Shown: positions 46,701 to 58,306, counted from the first letter of the stretch. The stretch: 64,000 nucleotides of DNA from Lampris incognitus (GCF_029633865.1 NC_079224.1:20422728-20486727), one strand, 5' to 3'. Numbers and translations are program-made. The notes: a model not told the origin generated them from the letters alone.

Positions 46701-47505
46701 GCAAGACTCATCAGAAAGGAGGAGTGGGTTAAGTCTCCAGTGGGCTTTACTGGGCCTACAGTTAGGGAAGGCCAATTCCAGTGTTAAAGAGGCATGGTCA
46801 GAAATCCCTGTACTATTACAGTACATGACTGTACTAAATGAAGTAAGGTTTTGTCCAAGAAAAAAATAATCTATGCGTGAAAAAGTATGGTGGATGGGTG
46901 AAAAAAAAATCTCTCTTAGTTGGGTATAGGGATTGCCATGGGTCAGACATCGCACATGACTCTGGAAAACTCTTTTTATACATTCAGATGTTTCTGATTT
47001 AGTAGTCATTCTATTAGAAGATTTATCCAATAAAGGGTTAATCACACAGTTAAAATCCCCAGATAAGATCAGCTGGTGGGTGTCTAAGTGTGGAATAGAT
47101 AACAAAAATGTGTTCATGAATTGAAAGTCCTCCCAGTTTGGGGCATAAACACAGGCAAGTATCACAGGTGTGTTATGGAGCCTTCCAACAACAATAACAA
47201 AGGGTCCATTAGCATCTGAAATTGCTTCAGATGCTGCAAGTGGTATTGAATTGAAAATCAAAAATCACCAACACCTGGCCTTACTCTGAAAGCGTGAATA
47301 AAATACCTGTCCAACCCAACCCACTTCAGACTAATATAGCCTGAACTGTGCATGTGCATCTCAGTGAGGCTATATCCGTTTTCAAATGATTAAGGTGGGC
47401 AAGTACCCTTGTCCATTTAATATGATGATTTAGTCCCTTCACATTCCGATTAGTAAATATAGTTGACAGTGTATTCCCACTTGAAGGTGTCCCTGGGTCA
47501 GCCAT
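43800..47505 (-). pseudogene. L1 ORF2 (endonuclease and reverse transcriptase) remnant
   Basis: The start at 47505 opens MADPGTPSSGN...NRNVKGLNHHIKWTRVLAHL, the usual L1 ORF2 N-terminus. The 201-codon piece 47261-46656 holds HQLILSGDFNCVINPLLDKS and TGISDHASLTLEL (endonuclease motifs). The piece 46666-46316 (SPSLLWEIFKAYLRDQIISY) links to the polymerase. Reverse-transcriptase blocks LLSLDAENAFDHVEW (about 45700) and a GTR-stop-GCPLSSLLVALVMEPLA block (about 45540) follow, then LQRPKLHGGMALPNVQIYYYAANI (about 44950-44880). Numerous stops and frameshifts make it inactive. Confidence 0.85.
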
Positions 47506-48429
47506 AAATGTCTAAATAAATGTTATTTAGCGGACATAACATTATATCTATCAATTTCATGATCAAGTGGAACCTGTAACTCTGGCTAACACAACATAAA
47601 AAGAAAATACAAGTGGATTGAGCAAAACAGAAAAAAACAAAATACAACATTCAACAACAAAATATACTTACCCCCCCCCCCGCCCGCCCTCCAGTACTCC
47701 CCCAAAAGAAGCACATAAACCCTGGGGCAGGAAACACAACTTCACTAGCTTGGGTCTCTAGCTTAAATTTTACCATCCCATAGCTCAGCAGATCGAAATA
47801 GTAAAAAATATGAATAAACAATGCAAAATACCATGTACTATAACATAGCATGGTAGTATAGTAAACATAGGCACTATAATGATTTTCTCCCCTTTTTTCC
47901 TCCTGTCTGTAAATGACACATAGCAGTAGGACCTACCCTGTGGCATGTAAATAGCAAGGTAGTGCAAAAAGATTGGGCACTATTATGACAAATGTAGCAG
48001 AGAAGGAGAGAGAAAAAATGGTGATACTGAATAAGACTGTGTAACATATTGTATATTGTTAGACCAGATAGAAAACTATAGTAATAAGAATTGTAGGCAG
48101 GCCTTTATAATACAGCAAAAAAAAGGGGGGGGTGAAATGCCCTTAGCCCATAAGAATATATTGTTAGAAAGTAGCTTCCAACATACAAGCATTTGGCTCT
48201 ACCTACTGGATGCCACTACACACAGACCACACTTACGAAAATAAAGCCTCCAAATACTCAACAGTTGTGAAACAGCAGGCAAATAACGGTCATTTTTCCG
48301 TCTATTTAGATGTCAAATCCAGACGAATTTTCAATAAGATTAAACGGGCTTTGTCAAATTTTAGTTGATGTCAGGCACATGTTAGGGCATTGCCCTACTA
48401 ATTAGAGGTTTAGATTAGGCTCTTGCCAT

Positions 48430-49377
48430 GGTTTGAATAGCCATTACCTGATCATGGGCACAAAAATGGCAAAATGTCCTCCTGTACTTAGGACATGGTC
48501 AGCTCAAGATGCTCAAAGGATTTTTCCTCACCCCCAAACGTGATCTGGAGTTTACTTGGAAAGCAGATGGCAAATTTGATGTCTGGGATGTCTTTCAGAA
48601 GCCACTTCACATCTGTAAGGGCAGCGCTCTTCTTGGCTACCTCTGGTGCGAAATCGGGAAGATGTTTGCCCTCAGTGGAAAGGTGCTTCTTCTGACTTGA
48701 GAGAGGGAGACTGCCATCCTTGACGTCTCCATGATCCACTTGGATTATGAATGGCTTGGGTTTCTTTCCTTTGGGTTTTTGTGTCAGTGAACAATGTCTG
48801 CGGTCTTAACATGGAGTGTCCTTGAGGTCTAATATCTCCTTCAGCACAGTTGTGCAAAACTGCCATGGGTTGCTTCCTTCTTTGTCTTCCTCAATTCCAA
48901 CTAAGCAGATGTTTTGGTGACAGCTACAGCCCTCCAAGTCCAAACATTTTTCTGTCAAACTACAACCTCTGACTGCAAGTGTTCTACTGTAGTTTCCAGG
49001 GCCATGACTGATGAGCTCTATTTTGTAGAAGAATGCTCTAGGTTATCAATACCCTTGGTATGTTGTGAGCTAGCAGACTATAGAGAATTAACGGTAGTGT
49101 GTAGCTCTTGATGGATGGAGGCTATTTTGTTATGGAGAGCGGCTGTTTGAGTGTCCATCTTCATGCTCAACACTTCAATTGCCATCATAATTTTCTTCAT
49201 AGAACTCGAGGAAATTGCATCAATTTGGTTAGGTGTCTCTTTGCTAGCAATAGCTGGAGTTGGGGGTTGGGGTTGCTGGAGTCTATTACTGTTGTTGTTA
49301 TAACAACAATGGTAATAACATATAATTATAAAATGCTTTTCATTAAAAAAATTGCTGTTTAGTGAGGCAGTACACAT
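48430..49377 (-). pseudogene. L1 ORF1 RNA-binding protein remnant
   Basis: The piece 48739-48488 reads HLPDFAPEVAKKSAALTDVK, then IPDIKFAICFPSKLQITFGG and HLELTMS. This corresponds to the C-terminal domain of L1 ORF1p (FSPEVAKRRAAF-like, then IKFSLLYPARLRVTF-like). Upstream, in broken frames, LEGCSCHQNICLVGIEEDKEGSNPW fits the RRM entry, and 49377-49078 (KMDTQTAALHNKIASIHQEL) fits the coiled-coil trimerisation region. Confidence 0.75.
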
Positions 49378-49400
49378 GCATTGGTGCTGTTCTTGCTATT

Positions 49401-49794
49401 TTGCAGTTGCCGTGGTGATTTTATGTGCCCCCTCATGAGAATCAAATGCCCGTCTTATTGATTTGCTCTATCGCCGGGTCTGGTTGAATGAATACATTTT
49501 CTGTTCAATTCTTATTTTCTTCAGTGTCCTCTTGTCAATAGGAGTGGCGGGTTCAGACAGTTCAATCTACAGGTTAAAGTTTGTTTTTTTTGCTCAAATA
49601 AAACTTTAAAAATATTTGCCAAGAATTTTTCAGACATTGAAATCTACTGAAATAATTCCATTATTGATTGAGCTAACTATTATTTATTTGTCTGTTTTAT
49701 TTCATAAGTCAGTCCACTTCTTAATGAGCAATCTGGACTGGGCTGAATTGTAGCCATGTTATATACAGGAAAAGACCGAAGATTAACAGTTTTA
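49401..49794. other. intronic, no gene recognised
   Basis: AT-rich sequence after the L1 5' end. Confidence 0.5.
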
Positions 49795-49795
49795 T

Positions 49796-49835
<40 letters not shown>
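49795..49835 (+). repeat. (TG)n(AG)n microsatellite
   Basis: About 13 TG units joined to about 7 AG units. Confidence 0.95.
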
Positions 49836-49929
49836 CAAGAAATTCAAATGATCAAGTCGTTTAGTGAAAAGCAGCATGATACTGGATTTTTGTGCATGTA
49901 TGTGGGTGTGTTTGTCTCGGTTAGGTATC

Positions 49930-50077
49930 TTGCATATATATATCAGCACGGATACAGCAAAAAAGATTTTAATAAATAGCTGCTATGCATTAAAATATTT
50001 TTTTCCTGTATCCGTGTTGATATTTTGCTCCTCATTAGTCGAGCACTCAACACCATTGACGGTTTCAGAAAAAAACG

Positions 50078-50115
<38 letters not shown>
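49930..50115. mobile_element. hairpin MITE (R3), copy 2, with (TA)n end
   Basis: TATCAGCACGGATACAGCAAAAAAGATTTTAATA is matched in reverse by TATTTTTTTCCTGTATCCGTGTTGATA about 45 bases on. This is followed by CACCATTGACGGTTTCAGAAAAAAACG and (TA)n at 50079-50114. The last block recurs at 40400-40455. Confidence 0.6.
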
Positions 50116-50118
<3 letters not shown>

Positions 50119-50337
50119 CACACACACACACATACCTAAATCATTAATTTTATGGTATATTTCTCTGGACCCCAACTCTCCAGTACAGAGTCCAGTACTT
50201 TTCGGCTGACTTGTCAAACCTGCCTGGCAACAAGGCAGCCAGTAAAATTCAGCTTGCTGACAATTGATTGCACAGTATAGTTAATTGAGGGCTTGAAATA
50301 ATGCACTCTTGAGTGCTAAAGTGGACGTTTATTCAGA

Positions 50338-50530
50338 TTGAGGGCAGCAGGGGTGGTATGATGATTAGGGAGACTATCATTCAATTGGGGGTCTGGGTTC
50401 AAACTCACATAGCAATAAATGTCTGCCCTACTAGACACCAAATCCCCACCTGATCCGTGCCAACTGTTCTGTAGCTGACCGAAGGCTCTGACGCCCCTGT
50501 AGAGGGGGACCAGTGGAAAAGGAAACATTT
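50338..50530 (+). mobile_element. tRNA-derived SINE (family D)
   Basis: A tRNA-like head has an A-box-like TGGTATGATGATTAGGGAGA and B-box GGGTTCAAACTC at proper spacing. It is followed by CTAGACACCAAATCCCCACC and GCCCCTGTAGAGGGGGACC. Only one copy is in the window, so the assignment rests on the split-promoter pattern. Confidence 0.5.
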
Positions 50531-50623
50531 CCCCTTTAGAGATGCTGAATGATGAACAGATTGATTAATAATAGATCAATAATAGATTAATAGAAGGGTA
50601 GTATAACTAATTGTATATAGTGC

Positions 50624-50983
<360 letters not shown>

Positions 50984-52392
50984 TAACTACACAATCTTCT
51001 TTAAATAGTTATAACAGCTGTACTTTTCTGTGAGGTAAGATTTAAAAACAGTTTATGGGTAAGCAAAAGTGTTTTAAAGAGTTATTTTTTCACCTTTTTT
51101 AACATCTTAAATATTTTCTGAAGCAGTTTTGTTGTCACTTTTGCGAGCTTTGAGACACTTTTGCGAGCTTTGTCAACTCAGCAGCCCTTAAACTCCGCCT
51201 GAATGTGCTGAGACGTGCAGAAAGCAAATACACATCCAGACCAAACTTACCCATAGTGCTACCTGCACCCTGTTCCAGAAGCTTCCTCCTTCAGCTGTTG
51301 ACGGGACAGAACACACCAGCCGCTACTTGTATCTGTACAGCATTTTTAGTCTTCAACTCGCCTCAACTCACAGTTTCCATAGTAACGGGCTGGGAGGAAT
51401 TGAAGACTGAAAATGACATACAGGACATTCTCTCACCGTCTCCCTCCCCTTTCTTCTCCTTGATCTCTCTAGCTGAAGAAGACGATGCTGAGTGGGTTAA
51501 AAAGTCCCTGAAAGGTCAAGTTAGTTGTGGCAGTGATGGGGTGTGAGTAGGATAGAGGTATGAGATTGAAACTGACAGGATGGGAATGGATGCTCTCGCT
51601 CTTCCACCATGTCAGATGGGGCAGCATCTGAAATGGTTTTGTGGTTTGTGTTAATGTTCATCTTCACGGGGATACCCCGACGCCATCACTACGAGGGAAG
51701 TCACAACTGCTAAGCAAAGTATTTCACTCAGATGGTTTTGGAGACCAATGTGATGATACCTTCATACCTTCTCTTATATTTTTTCCCCCTTATAGTATAT
51801 GAGATCTGCTTGACAAAATCTGAGGTAAATTTTAAATCTTTACACAGCATTTTGTGCTCCAGTTAACAGGATGAAAAGATTATATGGGAGAATATATGCA
51901 CAGAGCTATTTGTCTCGGTGGGATTTGCTAGAAAATACTTTGATTTTTGTTGAAAACAACCAGACAATTATCATTATGATGTTTTCTTGATGTTCTCTTT
52001 CACTTAAAATATTAACTATGATTTAGGGAAAAAAAACACAATAAATATCGTTTTTTTTATAAATTTGTCATTGTCTTGACACAGGCACTTGACAAGGATC
52101 TCTGGGGCGGACACGCACTTAGCCAAAACAACTTCATCTGAGTTCATTTCCAAAACATTGTACAGAAAAGTCATTTCATAGAATAACAATTATACAAGGT
52201 TGATTTAGTATCTCTCAAGTTATACAAGTAATTCAGCTGAGTGTCATGACTTTGTCAATAATGGACATAGGTTACCTTATCTCCTTCAGGAAGTACTGTA
52301 ATATCTTCACATTTTGTGCTTTTGTAAGAGGTGACAAACAAAACTTTTTAGTCTGTTTCATGTCCTCTGTTGAAAAGAAACGACAATTAGAC
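50984..52392. other. intronic, no gene recognised
   Basis: Frame 51205-51546 (113 codons, ending SLAEEDDAEWVKKSLKG) has no recognised family. A direct duplication of ACTTTTGCGAGCTTTG lies at about 51137-51171. Confidence 0.5.
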
Positions 52393-52403
52393 ATCATGAT
52401 TAT

Positions 52404-52850
52404 GAGGGGCGTCTGGGTAGTGTAGCGGTCTATTCCGTTGCCTACCAACATGGGGATCCCGATTCGAATCCCTGTGTTACCTCTGGCTTGGTTGGGCCTC
52501 CCTACATACACAATTGTCTGTGTCTACAGGTGGGAAGCCGGATGTGGGTGGATATGTATCCTGGTCGCTGCAGTAGCGCCTCCTCTGGTTGGTCGGGGCA
52601 CTTGTTGGGGGGGGGGGGACTGGAGGAAATAGTGTGATCCTCCCATGCACTATGTCCCCCTGGTGAAACTCCCCATTGTCAAGTGAAAAGAAGCGGCTGG
52701 CGACTCCACATGTATCGGAGGAGACATGTGGTAGGTAGTCTGCAGCCCTCCCCGGATCGGCAGAGGGGGTGGAGCAGCAAACCGGGACTCCTCGCAAGAG
52801 TGGGGTAATTGGCCGGATACAATTGGCGAGAAAAAAGGGGGCAAAAAAAA
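52404..52850 (+). mobile_element. tRNA-derived SINE (family A), full length with target duplication
   Basis: Head GGGGCGTCTGGGTAGTGTAGCGG, B-box GATTCGAATCCCTGTG, body and tail AATTGGCGAGAAAAAAGGGGG. It is flanked by ATCATGATTAT at 52393-52403 and 52851-52861, a perfect 11-bp duplication. There is one 4-base expansion (GTAGGTAG) near 52735. Confidence 0.92.
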
Positions 52851-53317
52851 ATCATGATTATCTAAAAAGCAAACACATTAGCAAGAAAGCTGGACATTAG
52901 TCTAAGAGAGAAATAACGTGGCACTTCACCTGAGTATCTTTTAAACTGTCTGGCAGAAAAGAATGCATCTAAATGATGCTGCCAAGCAATTTATACCTGT
53001 TGAAGGGAGAACTTTGGAAAAGGCAATCAGCAAGAGAAGGCTATAATGTTCTCTTCTCGCCTTACATCTTTTAAAACTTGTTTTGTTTTGTTTTTTGTTA
53101 TTTTTATTTGTTTTGAAGGACAGGGCTCCAGACTAACTTTTTCCATTGGTTGCACTGGTGCACCTCACTTTTTCATTTAGGGGCGCCAGCACATAATTTA
53201 GGTGCACCCACAAATTTTCACCGCACCTTTTGGCGCCGCAATAACACTTTTTAGGTGTTACCTTTTTTTGTCAGTTCCCATACACGTTGGCAATTTCTTG
53301 ACACATTATACAGACTA

Positions 53318-53600
53318 GAAGAGTGCACTCAGTAGCATGCAGATGTCTGCCAGGCGTATCTCCCCTTCTCCGGTGCTCGGATTTAAGGCGAAAAAGCAGC
53401 TGGGGAGTTATCACTCACTTGCAGTATAAAATAGGTTTTTCAAAGGTTTCGAATTGGCGCAACTACGAGAGGTCCTTGATCATACAGTCTCAACTGCACA
53501 AACATGATTAGGCTGACAGGCCCAGTAGTATGTGAGATCAGCAGAGGACAGGTACACGCAGCTACAGACAGAAAAAGCAGTGGTTGTTCTATCATTATAA
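53318..53600. repeat. dispersed repeat R1, copy 2 (left part)
   Basis: Matches 16745-16975 with moderate divergence (for example ACGAGAGGTCCTTGATCATACAGTC). It is continued at about 54300-54400 (GCGACCAAATACACAATTCC...AGATAATGATTGTAAAC) after the two inserted SINEs. The perfect hairpin of copy 1 is eroded here. Confidence 0.7.
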
Positions 53601-53613
53601 GAGGCTGTTAGGC

Positions 53614-54032
53614 GGGCGTCTGGGTAGCGTGGCAGTCTATTCCATTGCCTACCAACACAGGGATCGCTGGTTCAAATCCCCGTGTTACCTCCGCCTTGGT
53701 CGGGCGTCCCTACAGACACAGTTGGCCGTGTCTGCGGGTGGGAAGCCAGATGTAGTTATGTGTCCTGGTTGCTGCACTAGCGCCTCCTCTGGTCAGTCAG
53801 GGCGCCTGTCGGGGGGGCTGGGGGGGTAGCGTGATCCTCCCATGCGCTACGTCCCCCTGGCGAAACTCCTCACTGTCAGGTGAAAAGAAGCGGCTGGTGA
53901 CTCCACATGTATCGGAGGAGGTATGTGGTAGTCTGCAGCCCTCCCCGGATCGGTAGAGCAGGTGGAGCAGAGACTGGGACGGCCCAGAAGAGTGGGGTGA
54001 TTGGCCAAGTACAATTGGTGAGAAAAAAGGGG
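53614..54032 (+). mobile_element. tRNA-derived SINE (family A), full length
   Basis: Head GGGCGTCTGGGTAGCGTGGC, B-box GGTTCAAATCCCCGTG, tail CAATTGGTGAGAAAAAAGGGGG. Only 28 bases separate it from an inverted partial copy. Confidence 0.92.
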
Positions 54033-54060
54033 GAACATTAAAAAAAAACGGAAAAAAACA

Positions 54061-54234
54061 GAGGAGGCACTAGTGCAGCGACCAGGACACATAGCCAAAT
54101 CCGGCTACCCACCCCGACCCGGCCAATTGTGTCTGTAGGGACACCCAACCAAGCCAGAGGTAACACGGGGATTCAATCTGGCGATCCCCATGTCGGTAGG
54201 CAATGGAATAGACTGCCTCGCTACCCGGATGCCC
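54061..54234 (-). mobile_element. tRNA-derived SINE (family A), 5' part, inverted
   Basis: Contains only the head and first third of the body in minus orientation (GGTAGGCAATGGAATAGACTG near 54196; CACTAGTGCAGCGACCAGG near 54068). With its neighbour it forms an inverted pair of about 170 bp. Confidence 0.9.
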
Positions 54235-54660
54235 AAGTCACCCAAATTGACGCGAAAAAAAACAATATTCGCGGAAAATCAAGTTGCTTGCATCCCTGAT
54301 GTAAGATTAGCTGGGGACACACACACGCGACCAAATACACAATTCCCTCTAGGCTACTGCCTGGCAGAGATAATGATTGTAAACAGGAATAAAGGTGCAT
54401 TTTTATTGACAAAACGAGCAAAGGAGCATTTCTTTGTCATGAAAAAATATCAATATTTCTCTTCATTTTGAATTACATGTATCTTTCACGGTTATGATGT
54501 CGCTGGAGGAAAAGTACAGGATGCGGTCTCACACGTACACATATGCCTTAATTTTTCCCCACCCACATTCCGCGAAGACCCACCATAACCCCTCTCTGAT
54601 TGGCGAGGAGTGAGATGGTTTGGGTAAGATTATCAGGGTCAGAGCCAATCAGAGGCAGAG

Positions 54661-54662
<2 letters not shown>

Positions 54663-54735
<73 letters not shown>
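54663..54735 (+). repeat. (TG)n microsatellite
   Basis: About 36 TG units, at the 5' edge of the LINE. Confidence 0.97.
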
Positions 54736-54737
<2 letters not shown>

Positions 54738-54839
54738 TTCCTCAACTCTAGCTACTCCTGCAGATCCTGGCATACCAAATTCATATTTATACAAGGAGTC
54801 ACTGATAGTCCCTGTTATTACAGCTTTTGAGACTATCTC

Positions 54840-55980
54840 TCTTGACACTTTAACTAAGCTCACGTCAGCTCTAAAGCTACCACTTGCCTTCTTGACCCGT
54901 TACCAGCAATACTTTTTAAAGACATCTGGCCTTTCCTGGGACCTACAGTGCTGGACATTTTTAATTTATCACTTACTACTGGCATTGTTCCCAGCAGTTT
55001 TAAGACAGCTGTGGTCAAATCTCTACTTAAGAAACCACACCTCGATCCAAGGTATCTTGATAACTGTTGGCCATTCTCTAATCTTCCATTCTTTTCTAAA
55101 GTAATAGAGAGAGTTGTTTATCAACAACTTTCAACTCATATAGAAGAAAACTACCTATATGGACCTTTTCAATCAGCTTTCAGGGCCTGTCACTCCACTG
55201 AAACTGCTCTGACGAGAGTGGTGAACAATCCTCTACTTGTTATGGACTCTGATTCTACCTCTGTGCTTCTACTACTGGACCTCAGTGCAGCCTTTGACAC
55301 CAATTATCACTTTATACTATTAGATAGAATAAATTGTAATTTTGATGTCTCTAGTTTAGCTCTCTCTTGGCTTAAGTCCTTCTTAGCTGGAAGAGAACAT
55401 TGTGTCTGCTATAATAATACTATATAGAAATTCTCTGATTTTAAATATGGTGTACTTCAGGGCTCAGTTCTTGGCCCTCTACTTTTCTCTCTTTATATTT
55501 CACCTCTTGGCCAAATCATACGCAGTCATTGAATAAATTTCCATTGTTATGTGGATGAAACTCAGCTGTATGTGCCTATAAGGGCTGATGATCGTACTCA
55601 AATGGCTAACTTAGAAGGCTGCTTGGCTGTTGTGAAAAATTAGATGTCACTAGATTTCCTGCTTTTAAATTCAGATAAGACTGAGATGGTGGTTGTTGGC
55701 CATGCTAGACACAGACAGCAATTTGATCAAGTAAAAATAATAATCTTGGTGTTATGTTTGATCCCAGTCTTTCCTTTGATAAGTATGTTAAAGAAATCAC
55801 CAAGACCGCCTTTTTTCAATTACATAACATAGCTAAAATTTGGTCTTTCCTGTACATGGCTGAAGAAGAGACTCTAATACATGCATTTGTTTCATCCAGA
55901 CTTGATTACTGTAATGTTCTGTTTAAGGTCTGCCTAGTGCTAGTGCCAAAACTCTTTAGATGGTTCAAAATGTTGTAGCT
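54840..55980 (+). pseudogene. L2-like reverse transcriptase remnant
   Basis: The best piece (54948-55427) reads IFNLSLTTGIVPSSFKTAVV, LDNCWPFSNLPFFSKVIERV, YGPFQSAFRACHSTETAL, then SVLLLLDLSAAFDT (motif A; normally DLSAAFDTVDH). In broken frames it continues with [17 protein letters not shown] (motif B) near 55450-55500, and CYVDETQLYV where YADD is changed to YVDE near 55550. Then LLNSDKTEMVVVG and FVSSRLDYCNVLF follow. The catalytic YADD loss and at least three stops show it is dead. Confidence 0.85.
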
Positions 55981-56524
55981 AGAATCCTAACTCATACTAG
56001 GAAATTTGACCATATTACACCAATTCTTGCCTGCCTTCATTGGCTTCCTATCCATGTTAGAGCAGACTTCAAGGTGCTTCTGCTGACTTATAAAATCCTA
56101 AATTGGCTTGCCCCATCATACGTGTCTGATCTCCTCTAAACCGTATATTGCATCTCGAGCTCCCCACTCTCAAAATACAGGGCTCCTGTGTGTACCCAAA
56201 GTTAAGAAGAAGTCAGCTGGTGGCAAGGCCTTTTCCTATCGGGCCCTGTTCTTGTGAAATAACCTGCCTGCTGCCATCAGACAATCAGAGTGTGTTGAGT
56301 CATTTAAATCCAAACTTAAAACTCATCTTTTAGCCTTAACTGACAAGTAGTTGCCTTTAAATTGAGTACTTCGCGATCTGTACTGCATGGCAGTTAGGTT
56401 TCTGTGTCAATAAATTTACCAAGCACTGGTCTGCCGACAAGTAGAGTATAGAGTATTGACTATTGCAAACTATTCTCTCCTCTCACATGTCTTTTCTCTC
56501 TCTCTGAATGATGTCTTCTCCTTT

Positions 56525-56920
56525 CTCTTCTCCCATGTATGTGAATGGTGTGATGCGAATCTCCCCCGTGTGCATGTGCAGTCTGTCCTCCTCCCAGGTC
56601 TCCATGGTGATGGTGGTCACCACCTGAACACTGCTCGGCATCCTTCTCATCACTTTTTCTTTTTATATGTCTTATAAATCCATATAATTTTGTTATCCTG
56701 TTTCAATGTTACATCCTTCCCTCACTCTGATTTGTGACCAATGTTTTTTCTTGTCTCCTCTCCTGTGTATGTGAATGGCGTGATGTGAGTCTCCCCTGTG
56801 TGCGTGTGTAGTCTGTCCTGCTGCCAGGTCTACATGGTGATGGTGGCCACGTGACTCAGGTCCTAGGCTGTTTCGGTGGCATCTGGACACTGCTTGGCAT
56901 CCTCCTCATCATATTCTTCA
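56525..56920 (+). repeat. imperfect tandem duplication in LINE 3' UTR
   Basis: Two units of roughly 230 bases share ATGTATGTGAATGG.GTGATG, GTCTGTCCT..., CCATGGTGATGGTGG and CACTGCT.GGCATCC. A tandemly repeated 3' UTR module is known in several fish L2-type LINEs. Confidence 0.75.
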
Positions 56921-57271
56921 TATATCTTACCGTTCCATTATAATTATGTTATTCTCTTTAAATGTTGTATTCTGTAAATTGTGTTTTATTCTGTACATAC
57001 AACATCCATTGCAAGTCTGTTCATTTTGGACGAGAGATCCCTCCTCTTTTGCCCTCCCTGCAGTTTCTTCCTATTTTTTCTCCATGCTTAAGGTTTTTTT
57101 AAGAGTGTTGTTACTTATCTGATGCGAGGGTCTAAGGACAGGATGTTGCATTTCTGTAAAGCCCCCTGAGAAAAATTTGTAATTTGTGTATTAGGCTATA
57201 CAAGTAAAACTGACTTGACTAGGATTCCATAGGATGTCTTCGCAGAATGTGGATTGGAAAAAGAATAATGC

Positions 57272-57305
57272 TACACAGACACACACACAGACACACACAC
57301 ACACA

Positions 57306-57370
<65 letters not shown>

Positions 57371-57371
57371 A

Positions 57372-57411
<40 letters not shown>
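57272..57411 (+). repeat. (CA)n microsatellite with GACA interruptions
   Basis: About 70 CA-type units with several AGAC interruptions. Confidence 0.97.
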
Positions 57412-57414
<3 letters not shown>

Positions 57415-57503
57415 CTGCTAAATTTCAGGCACATCAGTGCAACCAACGAAATATTTAGTCGCACTTGAAGGACTTTGTTTGTATGTGCAACCCTGGAGCC
57501 CTG

Positions 57504-57929
57504 AAAGATGATCAAATTTAAGTTCAAACTCATTTGATGTGAAATCATTTCACAACCATTCCAAACTGTATCACACTACTTGAACTGTAGCCATTTGTAA
57601 AAGATTGAATTTCAAAGTGAGCTAAGTTTTGATATTTGTTCTTCGTAGTGCTGCAGTGCTCTCTACTTTCTTAATGCTTTGGAACCAATGGGTGATGATT
57701 CTATTGTATTAGACCCCACGACCAGTCATTTGAAAGACAAAAACATGTAATTCAAATCTAATCTTGCTCTGGAGGGCTCTCTTGGTTTAGCCACAGATGC
57801 TTGTTTTTACCTACACATTACTGCATTTCTCAATGATGTGATTGCTAGTGGCGAAAAGTCTTTTTTTTATGTAAGTGATATTTCATTTCATGAAATTAAA
57901 CATTTACTCAAGGAAAATCCTAATTTCAT
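57504..57929. other. intronic, no gene recognised
   Basis: AT-rich unique-looking sequence. Confidence 0.5.
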
Positions 57930-58190
57930 CTTTAAGACATTACATTAGTCATCTATCTAGAGCACTGCTTTAAAAATGAAGCCCTCCCCAAGAGACCTTC
58001 TCAAGTCAGATTAGTCCTTCCAGTTGGTGCCATTGATTACACTGTCAGACATGATCGGCATTCCTCGCTGAGGAGCAAAGTTCTGATAAATTGGGCCCCG
58101 GACAGAAAGTGGACGGTGTAGTTTAAGAGGCTAAAATGAAAGGGTGACTCGGCTGTTACATGATACATCCAAACAGCAATGGATTATTAT
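57930..58190. promoter_or_regulatory. candidate intronic conserved noncoding element
   Basis: Non-repetitive block with a balanced composition (CAGTTGGTGCCATTGATTACAC; ATAAATTGGGCCCCGGAC; GGATTATTATAGCAC) inside the 28-kb opsin intron. It runs directly into the 58.2-kb hairpin. Conservation is untested. Confidence 0.25.
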
Positions 58191-58306
58191 AGCACTAATT
58201 ATTTTGACAACGGTTTTGTTGCAGAAAACCAACATATGGCTTTGTCCCAAAGCCATATGTTGGTTTTCTGCAACAAAACCGTTGTCAAAATAATTAGTGC
58301 CATAAT
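58186..58306. repeat. near-perfect 121-bp palindrome
   Basis: Arms 58192-58244 and 58248-58300 are perfect complements over 53 bp around the 3-base centre TCC. One mismatch further out is followed by five more paired bases. The tip is ATATGGCTTTG-TCC-CAAAGCCATAT. No transposon termini or ORF are seen. Confidence 0.95.

Larger units (their letters stand above)
43545..49400 (-). mobile_element. decayed near-full-length L1-type LINE
   Basis: Minus strand, about 5.9 kb. ORF1 remains at 49377-48430, then an inter-ORF region. ORF2 runs from an ATG at 47505 to about 43800. The short 3' UTR has an AATAAA (complement near 43570) and an A-rich tail against the L2-like LINE at 43545. Two ORFs with this content define the L1 clade. 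Confidence 0.85.
54738..57222 (+). mobile_element. 5'-truncated L2-like LINE with complete 3' end
   Basis: No endonuclease domain remains; the coding part starts just before the polymerase and decays through many stops. The 3' UTR holds an imperfect tandem duplication (about 56525-56690 and 56755-56920). It ends GTAAAGCCCCCTGAGAAAAATTTG with the tail ACAAGTAAAACTGACTTGAC. The same 3' terminus is found at 720-795 plus 1868-1960. Confidence 0.88.
53121..57503. mobile_element. possible 4.4-kb hAT-type element ends around nested repeats
   Basis: CAGGGCTCCAG at 53121 is matched in reverse by CTGGAGCCCTG ending at 57503. Inner blocks also correspond (TTGGTTGCACTGGTGCACCTC near 53149; complement TTGGTTGCACTGATGTGCCTG near 57450-57425). 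CAGGG ends and this length suit a hAT element. The flanking 8 bases do not match, so two separate copies are possible. Inside are repeat R1 copy 2, two SINEs, (TG)n, an L2-like LINE and (CA)n. Confidence 0.45.

Noticed and set aside
51205..51546. 113-codon frame as a small gene
   Set aside because: No recognised domain, no splice or promoter context, and frames of this length occur by chance in 64 kb.
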